Assembly: GCA_947683625.1 (NCBI GenBank)
Contig: CANTUR010000283.1
Coordinates: forward strand, 16,997,001 to 17,061,000
DNA: 64,000 nucleotides
Source: Mallotus nudiflorus
Taxonomy: Eukaryota > Streptophyta > Magnoliopsida > Malpighiales > Euphorbiaceae
Direction of reading: 5' to 3'
The notes beneath the pieces were generated by a model that was not told the origin of the DNA, did no database searches, and was given only the letters and a program-made list of their open reading frames with translations. A program made the translations under genes and the position numbers. This document shows positions 1 through 12,873 of this stretch, piece by piece (the first letter of the stretch is position 1; each line of letters begins with the position of its first letter).

Positions 1-2600
1 AGTCCTCCTTCTTTGATAGGTAAACGGGAAATTCTCCAAGGAACTGTAAAAAGTTTTTTAGAATCCACAGATCCAATCCATAAAAAATTGTGCATGCAGC
101 GCTCAATTGAATAGAGAAGACTTTTAGGCCATTTATATATTGCAAAAGAATGAAGAAGTAAGCTAGCAATGACATATTGGATAAGAGTTAAGTGTCCCGC
201 CATAAATAAAGAGCTCCCTTTCCATTTTGAAAAATTGTTACAGATTTTTTCTGCCAGAGGTTTCAGCCATTTCTTTTTTGGAGCACTAGTGAACAACTGA
301 ACCCCTAAATAATCAAAAGGAAAAGAATCTGATTTCATATTCATCACCCAATGAATTTTAGCAATTCTTTTATTTGAAACAACAACTCCAAAAAAATATA
401 TCTGACTTTGCCCAATTCACTACTTGCCCTGAGACTTTGTTATAAATATTGAAAATATAATTAAGCACTCAAAAGTTATGCAAGGTAGCTTTCCCAAAGT
501 AAAACATCATTATATAAGAAATGTGTTAGGAAATAAGACCCTCTAGTATGAAACATAGGCTGAATAACACCTTGAGCAGCTTTAATGGAAATCAACCTAC
601 TAAGAAAATCCTCTACAAGATAAAAAACAAAGGCCAAAGAGAATCTCCTTGGTGCACCCCTCTAGAGCAAGAAAAATAACCTTATGTTTTACCATTAACA
701 ATAATAACAAGCTTAGAAGATGCAAAAAGAGATAAAATATAGTCCTTAAACTGTAAGGAAAATACAAAAGCTTCCAAAACATCTAATAAAAAAATTCCAA
801 TCTACAGTATCAAAAGCCTTGCAAATATCTACTTTCATAGCCATGTTCCCTCCAAAACAACACTTGTTAAGCAGATTAACCCCTTCCAAAGCACAAGCAA
901 TGCAATCTGAGATATGTTGATTCTTTAAAAAAAAATTGATTATTAGAAATAATTCTAGCAGCAATGTAGCAATGCCAGCTAGTCTATCTACCAAGATTTT
1001 GGAAATAATTTTGACACTAAAATTACTTAGAACAACTGGGCAATATTGATATATAGTAATAGCATAAACAACCTTGGGAATTAAAATCATAAAACTACAA
1101 TTAAGTCTTGTAGTCATAACCCTAGAAAGGAAAAAACTCCGCACAACAGCACACACCTCATTTTTTATGACATCCTAGAAAGTCTTATAAGAAAAAACCT
1201 AAGAATCCATCAAAACTAGGTGGGCTATAAGCATCCATAGAAAAAATAGATTCTCTGATTTCATCCATGATAGAGCAACAAACCAGTGAAGAGTTATCAA
1301 AATCATCAACTAAATGAGGGACAACTTATTTGATCATATCAATATTGGAAACCACCGAAAGACCGGATTTGAAAAGATTCTGATAAAAGTCTATAATATG
1401 ACTCTCAATCGCATGTTTGTCATCAAGTAAAACACCACCAATCTGAAGCTGATGGATGCCTTTATTGGGCTTCTTCTTGACAAATTTCTGATGGAAAAAA
1501 GAATAATTGTGATCTCCTGCTGCTAACCATTTAACTCTGCTACATTCCTCATAGAAAATCTCCTGCTGCTTTAAATAACTATCCAACTCTTCATGAGCTT
1601 TCAATTCACAAGAGTGGAGATCATTAGAGAAACCCTGAACTGTTATCTGTACTTGTATCTCTTGCAAAGAAGAGCAAACATTTAATATTATCTTTAAGCT
1701 GACAAAAAATAACACGATTCCAGAATTTAAGATCCCGCCTTAAGCGCTTCAGCTTAACACCCAGTAGCCGCATTGGATGAAGATTATTAATTAGCACTAC
1801 CTAAGAATTTGTAATAAAATATCGAAGGCCAGGATGTGTCATCCACATGGATTGAAATCTAAACCGAAAAACAACCCTATCCGTCAAAAGCATAATGCAA
1901 CAACAAAGGAGAATAATCAGAATGATGTCAAGGAAGAATTGCATAAGAAATTTTATTCCAGTGATAAAAAAAACTAAGAATTTCCTCTAGCTCTATCTAA
2001 TCGACTTTCAACATGACTACTACCTGCTCTGCCATTACTCCAAGTATAGAAAGCACCTCTAGTAACAATATCTGAAAGGAAGCAACTGTTAATGAAAGCT
2101 CTAAAATCTCTATAAGGACATGAAGCTGGAGCCCTACCAGTTTTTTCATAAGCACCTAAAATAGCATTGAAATCACATAAGACACGCCAACTCGAAGAAA
2201 AATTAGTGGACAAAGAATGAAGGTTATGCCATAACTCTATTCAATGATTATGCCAAACACTTCCATAGATGAAAGAAAACTATTGAAATACATTAGCACA
2301 CATAACATCAGGAGTCATATGCTGAGGATGAATGTGACAAAACAATGGCGGAGGCAAATCACATCTTCCAAAAACCCAAAATTGAAGCAATAGGGGAGTC
2401 ATTATGAGCAAGCAAATTTAAGTTCAATCTGTCCCAAAAAGATTAGGAAATAGAAGATAAAACTATCATAGGTTCCACTAAGCAAACATAATCGGGAATG
2501 TATTGATAATAAAAAGAACTAAAAATGCATTGAGCATTATAATTACCCATTCCGCCATAGTTTCAAAATAAAACCCTCATAAGTTCAATTTTTCTGGTTT
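1..2600 (-). pseudogene. LINE-1 ORF2 (endonuclease and reverse transcriptase), broken and incomplete
   Basis: Read on the minus strand: endonuclease C-terminal part at about 2213-1974, with FNAILGAYEK and YTWSNGR motifs; linker at about 1715-1326, with WLAAGDHNYSFFHQKF; RT fingers and palm at about 1156-746, with PKV...PVVLSN and MAMKVDICKAFDTVDW; the SRGVHQGD-type box near 650; a decayed catalytic box near 510 that reads LYNDVLL where YADD is expected; and the thumb (WKGSSLFMAGHLTLIQ) near 190-240. Reading terminates in VPWRISRLPIKEGG at the window edge. Several stops separate these blocks, so no active protein is possible. The family role is target nicking and target-primed reverse transcription. 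Confidence 0.88.
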
Positions 2601-2675
2601 TCTAGGCACTCTTTTTGAAAGAGTGACTTTGAATTTTGCTGCATGAGGTGCTGATTTCTTCCTTTGAACTATTGT

Positions 2676-4138
2676 CTAAGGCTCTTCTTCACGTTCAACA
2701 TCGTCTGCCCATGAAAGCTTTTTTGTGTTTCTAGAATCAGTTTGTATGGTTTCAACATTCTGTCTTGGCGATTCTGATTCTATCTGATCTCTAGTAGAAA
2801 TATCTCGTGGGTCATCATTCTGCTCTAGGAATTCTAAAATCGGCGCCATGTTATTAGATATTAGAGTTGTTTCTGGATCGGGCATGTCATTCAAATCCGC
2901 ATCAGGAGTTGTCATTGCAAGATGCAAATCTTTAGAGGGCAGATGTGCCACATCATCAGTGTCAGCATTCATAGGCTCAATAACATCTATAGGACGATCT
3001 TCATTAGTTTGTATGTCTGTATGAAAATGCGCAAAGGCATTACTGATAGAAACCTCAGCCCCTGTGTTAGCTTTTGTTTTCCGTATTCATTTTGGTTCAA
3101 CATGCTGATTTGATTTGGTATTATCTGTTTTGGCAAGAGATTCAGAAGTTTTTTTTTTCCCAAGCGACAATCCTGAGCACCATGTCCAATATTCGAACAA
3201 AGATTACAAAAAGCTGGCAAATTTTCATAGACAACGTCTATGAGAAAACTCCTTCCAATCCTCTCTATAAAGAGTGTATCCGAAATCGAAGTGGACAAAT
3301 CAATATCAATATCAATAAGGACCTTGGCATAATGATCGAATAGGCAAGAGATTCAGAAGTTTTTTTTTTTCCCAAGCGACAATCCTGAGCACCATGTCCA
3401 ATATTCGAACAAAGATTACAAAAAGCTGGCAAATTTTCATAGACAACGTCTATATAAAACTCCTTCCAATCCTCTCTATAAAGAGTGTATCCGAAATCGA
3501 AGTGAACAGATCAATATCAATGTCAATAAGGACCTTGGCATAATGATCGAATTCACCTGTTGTAATGGCAGCGTTGATCTTTAAAGGAATGTTGATACCT
3601 TTCGCAATTGATGTTAAAATCTAAGGGTGCTAATACTCCCAAGGGAGTTTATAAAAATGCACCCAAAGTTGAGTGTTTGTGGATTTTTGTGCAAGCGGAT
3701 CAAAATCCGGTGTCCAATGCTGCAAACAGAGAATCCCTGGCTTCAGTGTTATTGTACCTCTACTCCATACTAATTTATTCTCTGAGCTGGAATTGAGAAT
3801 GACATGGTAAAACCCTCTTCCGAGAGAGACAAGTTTCCAATTACTTTACAGTGACCCCATGTATTTGTAAGTTTCTTTTTTAATTCTGCAAGTTTCCAGG
3901 GTGCTTCACCTATAGCAAAAATGATTCTGGCGATTAAAGCATGTTTACAAGCCACAATTTGTTGTTCACAAACCTGTTGATTTATTTTAATTGCAATATA
4001 ACCTCCTTTATTGGTGGCAAAGGAGTCATCATTATGTAAGGTGGGGATCGAGTTTATTACGGCTTTTGCATAAGATGGAGGATTTAAGGGCTCGGTTGGA
4101 AAAGAGGAGAACAGATCTTTGTGGCTCAGATAAGCCAT
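2676..4138 (-). pseudogene. LINE-1 ORF1 (gag-like RNA-binding protein), broken
   Basis: The N-terminal piece (4138 to 3770) resembles the DUF4283 domain common in plant L1 ORF1 proteins, ending in a W-G-x-C region. The middle piece (about 3298 to 2987) contains a CCHC zinc knuckle, visible as FCNLCSNIGHGAQDC, which fits CX2CX4HX4C. The C-terminal piece (2972 to 2676) is acidic and low in complexity, and ends with a WADD-like tail as in related ORF1 proteins. The pieces lie in different frames, and a 211-bp tandem duplication repeats the knuckle region. The protein would bind element RNA; this copy cannot encode a full one. Confidence 0.85.
3132..3551. repeat. 211-bp tandem duplication inside LINE-1 ORF1
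   Basis: Two copies lie head to tail, 3132-3342 and 3343-3551, both starting GGCAAGAGATTCAGAAG. They differ by a few substitutions, one extra T in the poly-T tract and one deleted base. The near-identity implies that the duplication arose well after the LINE inserted. It duplicates the zinc-knuckle segment and shifts the downstream reading. Confidence 0.93.
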
Positions 4139-4230
4139 ATTAGCAAGGAGATTCAGGTCGGCCTGATAGCCAAACCTGGCTCCGGAAAGATGAAGTGGAA
4201 CAAAACCCTAGAGAGCAGTTGTTAAGTCTG

Positions 4231-7200
4231 TAAATACATATATACATACTAAATATAGAACTCTTAAATTATTAACATTATTAATTAATACTAGTCCAAA
4301 TAACAATGTGAAATTACTTAAAAAATATATATTTATAAAGTTTTTTAAAATTTTTTAAATTCTTTAATTTTTTTAAAAATTTTAAAAAGTTAAAAAAATA
4401 TTTTCTATAACCTAAATATTATTAAAAAATTTAAAATTTACCATCAAGTGATGTACTTTTAGAAAAAGAACCAAAAATGTTTTGTACACTTAATAAATTT
4501 TTAAGAATTTTCTATAGATTTAAAAATTTTATAAATTTAAAATTTTATACATATATAAGCTCCAAATTTAAATTTAACAAATATCTCTATAATTCAATAT
4601 TCGCTTCAAAATGTTTACATGTTAAATTATTAAAATTTATAATATTTTTTTTGTAAAAAAATATTAAAAAACCATTATTTTAAACATATTATATTATATA
4701 AAATCTATCCCCCTATTTTTCTTATCTCTCTTCTCTTTTTCTTAAAGCTTTCATATGTCCCCTATTTTTCTCATCTCTTCTTTCTCTCAGTTAGTCATAA
4801 ATCATTGTTCAATTCAATTATGCCATCATTTTTTTCAATCATCAGTTTAGAGCTTACAAGGAGGAAGAGCTGGGGCGGGGTTGGGGGATTTAAATCTCCT
4901 TCCCTCAATCAATGCCTTGACTTCATTCCAGATTTTTAATATAATTCTATATATATAAGGATAATTAAAAATAAAAATAAAATTTTGCAAATAAAATTAT
5001 AATAAAATAAATAAAAAATTTATGCTAATAAACAATCTGTGCAATGTGAAGATATACAATTACCTATCATCTAACCTAATAGACGTGATAATTTAGTCAA
5101 ATTTAAGGTTACTCTTGATATTTGCTCTTCTTTTTTTTTTTTTTTTTTGGTGTTTGAATGTTTGATCTACTTTAATTTTATATTTAAATGTAATAATAAA
5201 TGAGTTGAGTTTATCTTTAAGATTTTAAATACTTGATTAAGTCACACTCAAGAATAAAAATGCAATATCTACAGAATCAAGTGGGATTTAGAGCTCGAAT
5301 TAAGTTTTATTTGAATTGATCTCCAGACAATAATATTAATTTAACCCAATTTGTTATACTATGATCTAGAGCTTATATACGATTGAATTTTAGTGATATA
5401 AGAAATTAATTAGTGAGTAACTATGATTTTCATTAGTAATAATTTTTAGGGGGAGTTTGAATTAGCTTGTTTATAAGAAAAATAGTGCATAATTTTGTAG
5501 AGAAGAAAAATATTAATGTTAAAAAAATGTTGAAAAGGGAATCAAATAAAATCATTAATCCAATAGATGTCACAATTTTCTTATAACGAATTTTTGTACT
5601 TAAAATCATGCATAATGCTACAATTGAGGAGGTATATATGGAGTGTTAGTTTTTTGGAATAGAGATGCGTGAGACTATGAGAAGACAAGAGTTGGTGAAA
5701 GGAAAATGAACAGTTTTGCTCACGTATCCCATATTGCTTCTTTTTTTTTTTTTTGGAAACTATCCCATATTGCTTTCTAAAATAATAAATGCAATTTTTA
5801 TATGTAAAACACTAGTGGATTGTTATTGCAATTGTTATATCATGGACTCTTATCCATAATACAATATGGACCACACACGTACGACTCACGTCTTTTCTTC
5901 TTTTTTTTTTTTAATGTAAAACGTCTTTCTTTCCATGTAGAACAGATAAGTTGCATACTTAGATATGCATTCCAAGCAGAAAGGATGAGTACACAAGATA
6001 CCATTGTTGAATTTCCTGTTTGACAGCATTCGTTAGATGCAAATTTCGCATGTGAAATTTGAAACCTTTTCTTCTTGATTCCTATGTTCTTCTACTATGT
6101 TATCATCTGTCATTTACTTGGTTTAAGACGAGCTTCCTAGGTTCTAACAGTTGGAGCTCTTGTAAGATGGGACTCAATCAAGGTTCAAATATCAACATCT
6201 GTGTTTACTGAACCAACAAAAATAATTAAACTAAATGGGCAATCTTGCATTTGGATGCACCAATGGAAACTGTAATAGACTTCAAGTCTCAAGCACAAAT
6301 GCAGGCAGCATGCCTGAATATGTTGTCGAGTTTTGTTGTAGCCTCAACACTCTCCTAAGGATTTTAATTAAAGCATGTTTTACCTACTAAACATTGAATG
6401 ATAGATCAAAGATTATGCAGGTTCATTAACCTTTAATTGCAAATTCATTGATTCTCAATGAATATACAGGTGAAAATTAATAAATTTGCAATAAAGTTCA
6501 TTGAACTTCATATGAATGTTCATTACTTTCCACTTGCAAATTCATTGATTCGCGTATGCAGTTTCAAATCAAACTTACTCGTTAAACTTTGACATCTTTT
6601 GAAAATTTTGATATGAAGAGCTCCTTAGAGGGCTAAATATGGAAAGTGGATACTCTAATCCATAAAACTATACATGTACAACATGTGCACAGAGTTCAAT
6701 CTCAATCATTTTTATCTTCTTTTTGATTATCTTGTACATGTTGACAGCAGTTACTTGGTAAGATGTGCAAATAACTAAGTGATAGTAGCTTAGTTTTAGC
6801 TTTCTCATGCATAAATAAGTAATAAATAGAATAGGGATAGAAGATTCCTAGCTTGTTTGAGCAATTGGACAAGCAAGGTGCATAAGAGAAGTATACTTGA
6901 ATGTTCAAACACCAAAAATTGGCAAGACAAATTTAAAATCTAAGAGGTCAACATTAACACAAGTAAAATGCTTTTCCAAATCATATTTGAGTCCCCCAAC
7001 TTCACTACTAACTGAAAAAGATTGTCAAACCACAATTGGGTTCCATGCATATTAATGTTTCTCTACTGCTGCTGAGGGTCATATTAAGTTGATGGTTGTA
7101 TTAAAGACACTAGTATAATAATTTTGCATATATCAATTGCCCTCGTAGGATGTGGCACCATGAACCCCAAAAATTATAGTCAACCAAACCTCTCTAACAA

Positions 7201-9756
7201 CTTATACAATCAAGCTTAAAAGTAATAAAACTTCAGTTGCATTTTTTAGAAACACAAGGATCTTAGTATAAACAAAATTATTACCTTATATGGCATATCT
7301 ATCATTATATTACAAAATAAACAGGTCTTCTAGTATGATTATTGTACTTTGCCCTACTCTTCAATTTGAAACCATTTTAATGCCAAATTATACAGCATTA
7401 AATAGATGGCAAGGGCTTAATAACTCACTAGAGAGTATCTAAATTTGGAAATGTTTTAATGTAAAACCTAAGTGAACTTCAGTTAGTAGCCTATATTTAA
7501 TTCTACAATACAAAATTTTTGATATTAAAAATAGTAGTAATTGTTCCTTTGATGAGGGTGTTAAGCTCTTCATCACCCCGAATGAAACACTACAAGTTCC
7601 ATCATTTTTAAATACTCAAATTCATTATTTTATACAAATTCATTAATCAAATACTATAAGTTCATTAGTTAACTCATGTAGACTCTTTAATTAAACATTG
7701 TAGGTTCATCACTTTACTCAATTTCATTATACTATATAGATTCATTAGTCAAATACCATAGATTCATTAGTTAATTCATGTATGTTCATTAGTTAAATAC
7801 TATAGTTTCATTATTTCCTATCTTGTGACTCCATTTTCTTTTAGTATCACTGTGTGCTAAATCTTTGAATCCTTTCCTTGAACACTCACATGGAGTTATT
7901 TACCCTGTCATAAGAAAACCATGGAAAACATATTCCTAGTTTCAATGCATACTTACTTGAAGTCATTCACCTATGCTTGGACACAGAGTACATGAAGGGC
8001 ATTATACGATTTAACCCATGGATGAGAAGTAGAGATATAGACTAGGTGATGACACTTTGGTGATGCAAACAGCATAAGAATAGGTTTTAGGCTTTACAGT
8101 TACAACATTACTTGAAGAAGCAACATTAAGTCTATGATGGACAAAATGTAGATATGCCGAGATGGGGTCTACAATAAGTATAGCTTCATCTTCTTAAAGC
8201 AATTAGCACAGACTCGACAAAGAAGAAAGAAAAAAGAGAGATGCATCAAAAAAGAAGAAAAAAGAGAAATAGATGCAACAAAGGAGGAAAAAAAAGAGAA
8301 ACAACGCATTAAAAATGATCAAAAGGCGTGTTTTCACACTTGGGAATGAACCCCTAGACCATATTGCAACATAGACAAGGGTCCATGATATAATTTGCGT
8401 TATTATTGTGTTCATAGAAAGGAGAGATGGTTGACATCTCTCGAGAAACGGATGAGAGGGCCCATTGGGCTTACTGCGAACACATTATTGATTATGGGGA
8501 TCTGTTTCTGGGTTGTGGACTCCAATTTTTTATTTTATATAAAAACTTATATATATACATATTCATAAAAGTCACAAAATTTAATTGTCATTATCAAATC
8601 ACAATTTGTAGTCTATATTTCTTTTGCCTTACAATTACGTGTTTACTTGAACTCAAAATTTTCGTTCTTTCCTCTTCAATAAAACCAAATAGAAAGAAAA
8701 AAAATCTGTCTAACTTTTCTTCTTTCTTTCTTTTGAACAAATTTCTTCTTTCTTTAATCTCATCTTCAATTTCAGATTTAATGTATCAAATATTTTGACT
8801 TTCACGAAAATTTAAGACAAATATGAATTTTAAATAGGCCATCATTTGGTACTTTTAATACATGAAAATGATTTTAATTTGATTCATGTAATTGCAAAAT
8901 TTCCCCATTCCCATAAAAAATATAAACAAACATTTAAAAAAAAAGTTGAATTATAAAGATGCCTCAAAACACATTCATGATTGGTTAAAAAGTTGAAACA
9001 CTAAATGAAAATCAATTGTACAAGTCTATGGAGTTGTGTACAAGTCTACGGGTAAATACGATGTTAATTTGCTAATGTCCATCCAACAGACAAAAGCCAT
9101 TAACAATTTCTAGAAAAAAGGACATAATAGGGGGAGCTCTAGGCTGATGTTCAATCAAATAACATCCCATTAACCCTATATCTCAATTGAGTAGCGAAAA
9201 AATTATATCATATAATTTAAACCACTACTAATTAATACCAATAATCCTCAACAAAAAACAAGTAAATAATATTAAATATTACATGTGTTCAAAAAAAATA
9301 TTAAATATTACATATTTTCGTCGTGATAAAGAATTATACCTAGTATTGAAATATTGAATTGCTTGAATTTTTAGATATCATGACTACTTCATAATTGATA
9401 CTATTAGTAACTTTTTCACTTCCTATATATGTATTCTACAGCGGGATTTTTTTTTTTTTTTAGATTACCACTTACTTTTGTAGATATGTTGTCTCTAAAA
9501 AAAATTTATAATCTCTAAGGTATTAAGTTTTACAAAATTTTTGTCCCACATTCCATTAATTAAGAAAATTGGAGACTCTAAAATTAATCATCCCTTATTA
9601 TATCAAATAATCATCCCCTCTTCTATCAATTATAAAGAATTGGAGATGCTACAATTAATTATCTTCTATTATATTAAACAAATTATTAAGGAATAATATA
9701 TTTTACTTCATTCCTTAATGTGGTCCTGTAATATCACTTTTTTTACATATAATATT
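4231..9756. other. AT-rich intergenic DNA without a recognisable gene
   Basis: No open frame here resembles a known protein. The stretch holds A/T-rich simple sequence (densest at 4240-4700), poly-T tracts (near 5130-5148, 5740-5755 and 5897-5911), and an A/G-rich strip at 8218-8300 that creates a lysine- or phenylalanine-rich frame by composition alone. Near 9545-9700 two loosely similar blocks contain AATTGGAGA and CTACAATTAATTA-like words, possibly an old duplicated MITE remnant. Long open frames at 5820-6023 and 8427-8798 lack any family signature and look like chance. Confidence 0.6.
7600..7812. repeat. Degenerate short tandem-like repeat (TTCATTAGTYAA words)
   Basis: About eight imperfect copies of a 20- to 25-base unit built on TTCATTAGTTAA / ACTATAGATTCATTAG follow one another. 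A weaker echo of the same kind of word (AAATTCATTGATT) occurs at 6420-6555. No coding or promoter role is visible; it looks like an old minisatellite. Confidence 0.6.
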
Positions 9757-10400
9757 ACCTTTTATACTATAATTATTATGTGATTCTTTATAATTACAAA
9801 ATATTGTATTACTATTAAACTTTTAACTTATTTGTTCATTATTACTACTAATTTCTATTAATAAATGTTCAAATTTTCTTTTCATTTTTTTTGAATTCTC
9901 TGCAAATTCTTTACTCAACCTATATACTCTAATATTATAATAAGGATGATGTATGAAAGACAGACTAACTGCGAAATAATACACAAACTATAAAAATTCA
10001 CAATATAAATTAAAATTTCACAAAATATAATTAATATAACTATGAATAATTAATTAATATAGACATTCAAACCATAAATCAAAAAATATAAAAAAAAAAG
10101 TAAAAGAACTTACAGAGATATAGTTTTCTACTCACAAATGCAGTAATATCTCATAGAAATTTTATTTATATAATTTTCTTACTTATTTTATTACAACATT
10201 ACAAGTTCACATACATATAGAAGAGTAGTCCTAAAATATCCAAATTTCTACATGTCTGCACATTTATTTTTTATTCGTCCTACTCAAACTTTTTTGACAT
10301 ATAATTACTCCTAACTTAATTTTTCTACACCTAAACTTATTGGACTTTTTTACTACTAATTTTCTTTCTTTCTTTTTTTTTATACAACGCTTGGCACTAT
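9757..10400 (-). repeat. Left terminal direct repeat of the endogenous virus (leader/intergenic region)
   Basis: This block matches, in the same orientation, 22480-22705 plus 24130-24352 plus 44278-44440. The right-hand copy is in three pieces because of a solo LTR and a CACTA. Shared words include GTGATTCTTTATAATTAC, TTTTCTACTCACAAATG and AATTTTTCTACACCTAAA. Caulimovirids lack LTRs, so a repeated leader suggests integration of more than one genome length, or of tandem or recombined copies. It includes the start of a small ORF (about 9830-9900) also present in the right copy. Confidence 0.8.
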
Positions 10401-11600
10401 TTTACATTTTACATCCTTACACTAATAAATTACATTCTTACAAAATCTTTTTTTTTTTATGTCGGCAATACTAATTTCATGATAGCTGCATCAGCTATTG
10501 GCATATTCTTTTTACAAAAAGTACAATGTTGTTTTTCTTTTTATATCATCAACCTATAGTATTGTTTGTGTCCTTCTACAAAATATTTGTACCATGCTTC
10601 TATCTTTTTTTGTCTATTCATTTGTTATTGACTGCTTTTAGAGTAAATAAGATTTCTATGGTCAAAATAGTACTCTCAATGGCTTAACTGTATTGTCATC
10701 TTTAATTCTTCATAAATTACTTTCATACTAATGGCTTTAATAAAAGGTATATTATTTCAAACTTCGCCCTCTATAATTTCTTTAATTGGTTCCTCCATCA
10801 TCAATGGTTCTTGAATTGTTCTAAATTTGAGCACTGTCATTGGTTGGCACAAGGACTTATCTCTCCCAAATTTTAGAATTATCTAATAAAATCTCATATA
10901 TATCTGTTTATTTTTTACTAAATTCTGGAATTTCTTTTTTTGACTAAATTCTATAATTTCTTTGTTATCTGCTAAATATATGTTGGTAGATGGCTGAGTT
11001 CTTCATAACTAAAATTTGGATATATGGATATATACAATGAAGCAACCCATAATCATAGAACTTTAAAAATGTATTTGGATTTGCAATTTGGTAAATAGTA
11101 ACTTTCTTAAAATTCTTCTAACATACTAAATTTATCTAAGAAATTTTGGATTTTGGTCATAATATATATTGAATCAGAGTAAAGAAATTTTTGAAATAAT
11201 TATTCATATAACGAGTGACTATTATAAATGAATCACTCTTTAGTTCTTCTTTAACTTTTTCTGAATAACTTGGTCTGATACTGTATTGAGAAATTCTTTC
11301 TCCTAATTTCTCTTCTTTGGATTTAATATTTTCTTCTAATTTGGATTTACTATTTTCTTCTTCTTTGGATCCATTTTCTTCCAGCTCCGACTTAGTATTG
11401 TTTTTTACTATTATGGTGAAATATTGTTCAGAATTAGATTTTCCATAAGTTAGTTATGATACATGTTGTTTCAATTTTTTGTAATCTGACAATAATTGGT
11501 TCAATATTTGTTTTAATACTAAATTCTTATCAAGAAATTGATCCATTTGAAATAATATTATTGTTAGTTTTAGAAAAGAAATCAGTAAGAAAATTCTTTT
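10401..11600 (-). pseudogene. Virus region downstream of RNase H, possible transactivator-like ORF remnant
   Basis: Cavemoviruses and relatives carry a transactivator/inclusion-body gene after the polymerase. The minus strand here has coding-like pieces, for example at about 11270-11120 (IIVTRYMNNYFKNFFTLIQ) and 10660-10480 (IEAWYKYFVEGH, then HCTFCKKNMPIADA). They are interrupted by stops, and I cannot match them confidently to a known family. Position and codon-like structure are the only support for a transactivator. It could equally be unassigned viral or host sequence. Confidence 0.35.
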
Positions 11601-12571
11601 TGCCTTCTACATATTTAGTATTATAAGCATAATCTGATAACTAAGATTGTCATTTTAAAATCTTTTTATTTAGATTATTAGTTGGTATTCTTTTTAACCA
11701 ATATATTACCATTCTATTATCAGTTTTTATAATAAATTCAGATTCACAAAACATTAACTCAAAGCTTTTTATTGCCTTTATTACTGCTAACATTTCTTTT
11801 TTACTTAAAGAATAATATTGTTTAGCTCTATTAAAAGTTCCTAAATTATATTTATAAATTTTTGGATCTTTATCATTTTCTTTAAAAGTTAAAGTTGCTC
11901 CCCATTATATGTCACTTGCATTTGTTGTTACTATCCGTTCATATGATCTTATTAGTAGTGATAAGAATGAAATCATTTTACAAATTTTCTTTATTCTTTT
12001 TACTAATAATTCATCTTTTTCTGTCCAATCTAACTTTTCATTCTTTTTTAATTTTTTATTAAAACTAGTTAGAATATAAGATAAATTTGGGATATATTCT
12101 CTATACACATTTATTAATCCTAAAAAAATTGTCTCTTTCTATTATTTTTTCAGAAAATTCTAATAATTTTTTGACCATATGGGGTTAATTCCTTTATTAT
12201 TAATTATTGATCCCAAACATTTTATTTCTGTTTTAGCTATTGTACTCTTTCCTTTTCCTCAAACTAATCATTTTTCTAAAATGTTCTGCAAATAATAATA
12301 TGTGTCTAAAATGTTCTTCTAATATATTAGAAAATATCAAAATATCATCAATATATACTAAAATAAATTCTTTCAATGGTTCTATCACTTCATTAGTAAA
12401 TTTCTGAAATTCAATAGGATTAAATATTCAAATGGTAAAACATTCATTTCATATAAAGATTGAGGTGTGATAAAATTTGTCTAATGTTTATCTCTTTCTT
12501 CTAACTCATAATGGTAAAATTGATTTTAATCAAAAGTGGAAAAATAATTTTTTATTTTCTAATTTTCTAAA
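11600..12571 (-). pseudogene. Endogenous virus RT (palm and thumb) and RNase H, C-terminal part
   Basis: Reading from 12571 downwards, the RT catalytic box is visible as VYIDDIL near 12340-12357, followed by a thumb/connection segment at 12108-11905 (REYIPNLSYIL, WTEKDELLVKRIKK). RNase H blocks follow: YYSLSKKEMLAVIKAIKSF near 11820-11780, FIIKTDNRMVIYWLK near 11740-11700, and the terminal EGKKNFLTDF near 11600. These are features of caulimovirid RT-RNase H. Stops and frameshifts are frequent. The N-terminal half of RT is about 5 kb away, beyond the MULE. Confidence 0.85.
12563..12571. repeat. MULE target-site duplication, left copy (TTTTCTAAA)
   Basis: This nine-base repeat is identical to 17606-17614 and directly abuts both element ends. 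It fixes the insertion point. Confidence 0.95.
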
Positions 12572-12668
12572 GGGTAAATTACTATTAATCCTTGTATTTT
12601 AGCCTAATACACTACTTTGTCCCCTACTTTCTAAAAATATATTTATTCGTCCTCATATTTTGCTATGT
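12572..12668 (+). repeat. MULE left terminal inverted repeat
   Basis: It pairs with the reverse complement of 17508-17605 over about 95 bp. Long shared words are ATCCTTGTATTTTAG, CTAATACACTA and TTTATTCGTCCT. A further shared word, GGAAAAGACAAAAAT, lies inside (near 12741 and, inverted, near 17446), so weaker inverted similarity reaches about 200 bp. Confidence 0.93.
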
Positions 12669-12873
12669 TAAACTTGGTAGTACTTCTGTAAGGGTTTTTT
12701 TGACAGTCAACATAAGAAATATAGGTCAAATTGGAAAAACCAAAAGGAAAAGACAAAAATACCTATATTTTATTGGTACTTAACATAAGAAAATAATGGT
12801 TTTTTTTCTTCACTTGTTTTCTCTATCTTCATCTTCAAATATACAAATAACAAAGCTAGCGTTTTTATTTAAG

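Larger units (their letters stand above)
1..4230 (-). mobile_element. LINE-1: degenerate L1-type non-LTR retrotransposon, 3' part beyond the window
   Basis: A minus-strand element reads ORF1 (gag-like, zinc knuckle), then AP-type endonuclease, then reverse transcriptase. This is the layout of plant L1-clade LINEs. The 5' end lies near 4230, where coding resemblance gives way to AT-rich DNA. The 3' end and poly(A) lie left of position 1. Every domain is broken by stops or frameshifts, so the copy is dead. It belongs to the same family as the LINE in the right half of the window (47460-64000): both share the DUF4283-like N-terminal block, the TWSNGR endonuclease motif and the linker region. The 5' limit is an estimate; no target duplication could be identified. 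Confidence 0.9.

Noticed and set aside
8427..8798. 123-codon plus-strand frame
   Set aside because: Low-complexity, Phe/Leu/Ser-rich reading of AT-rich DNA with no motif or splice context.
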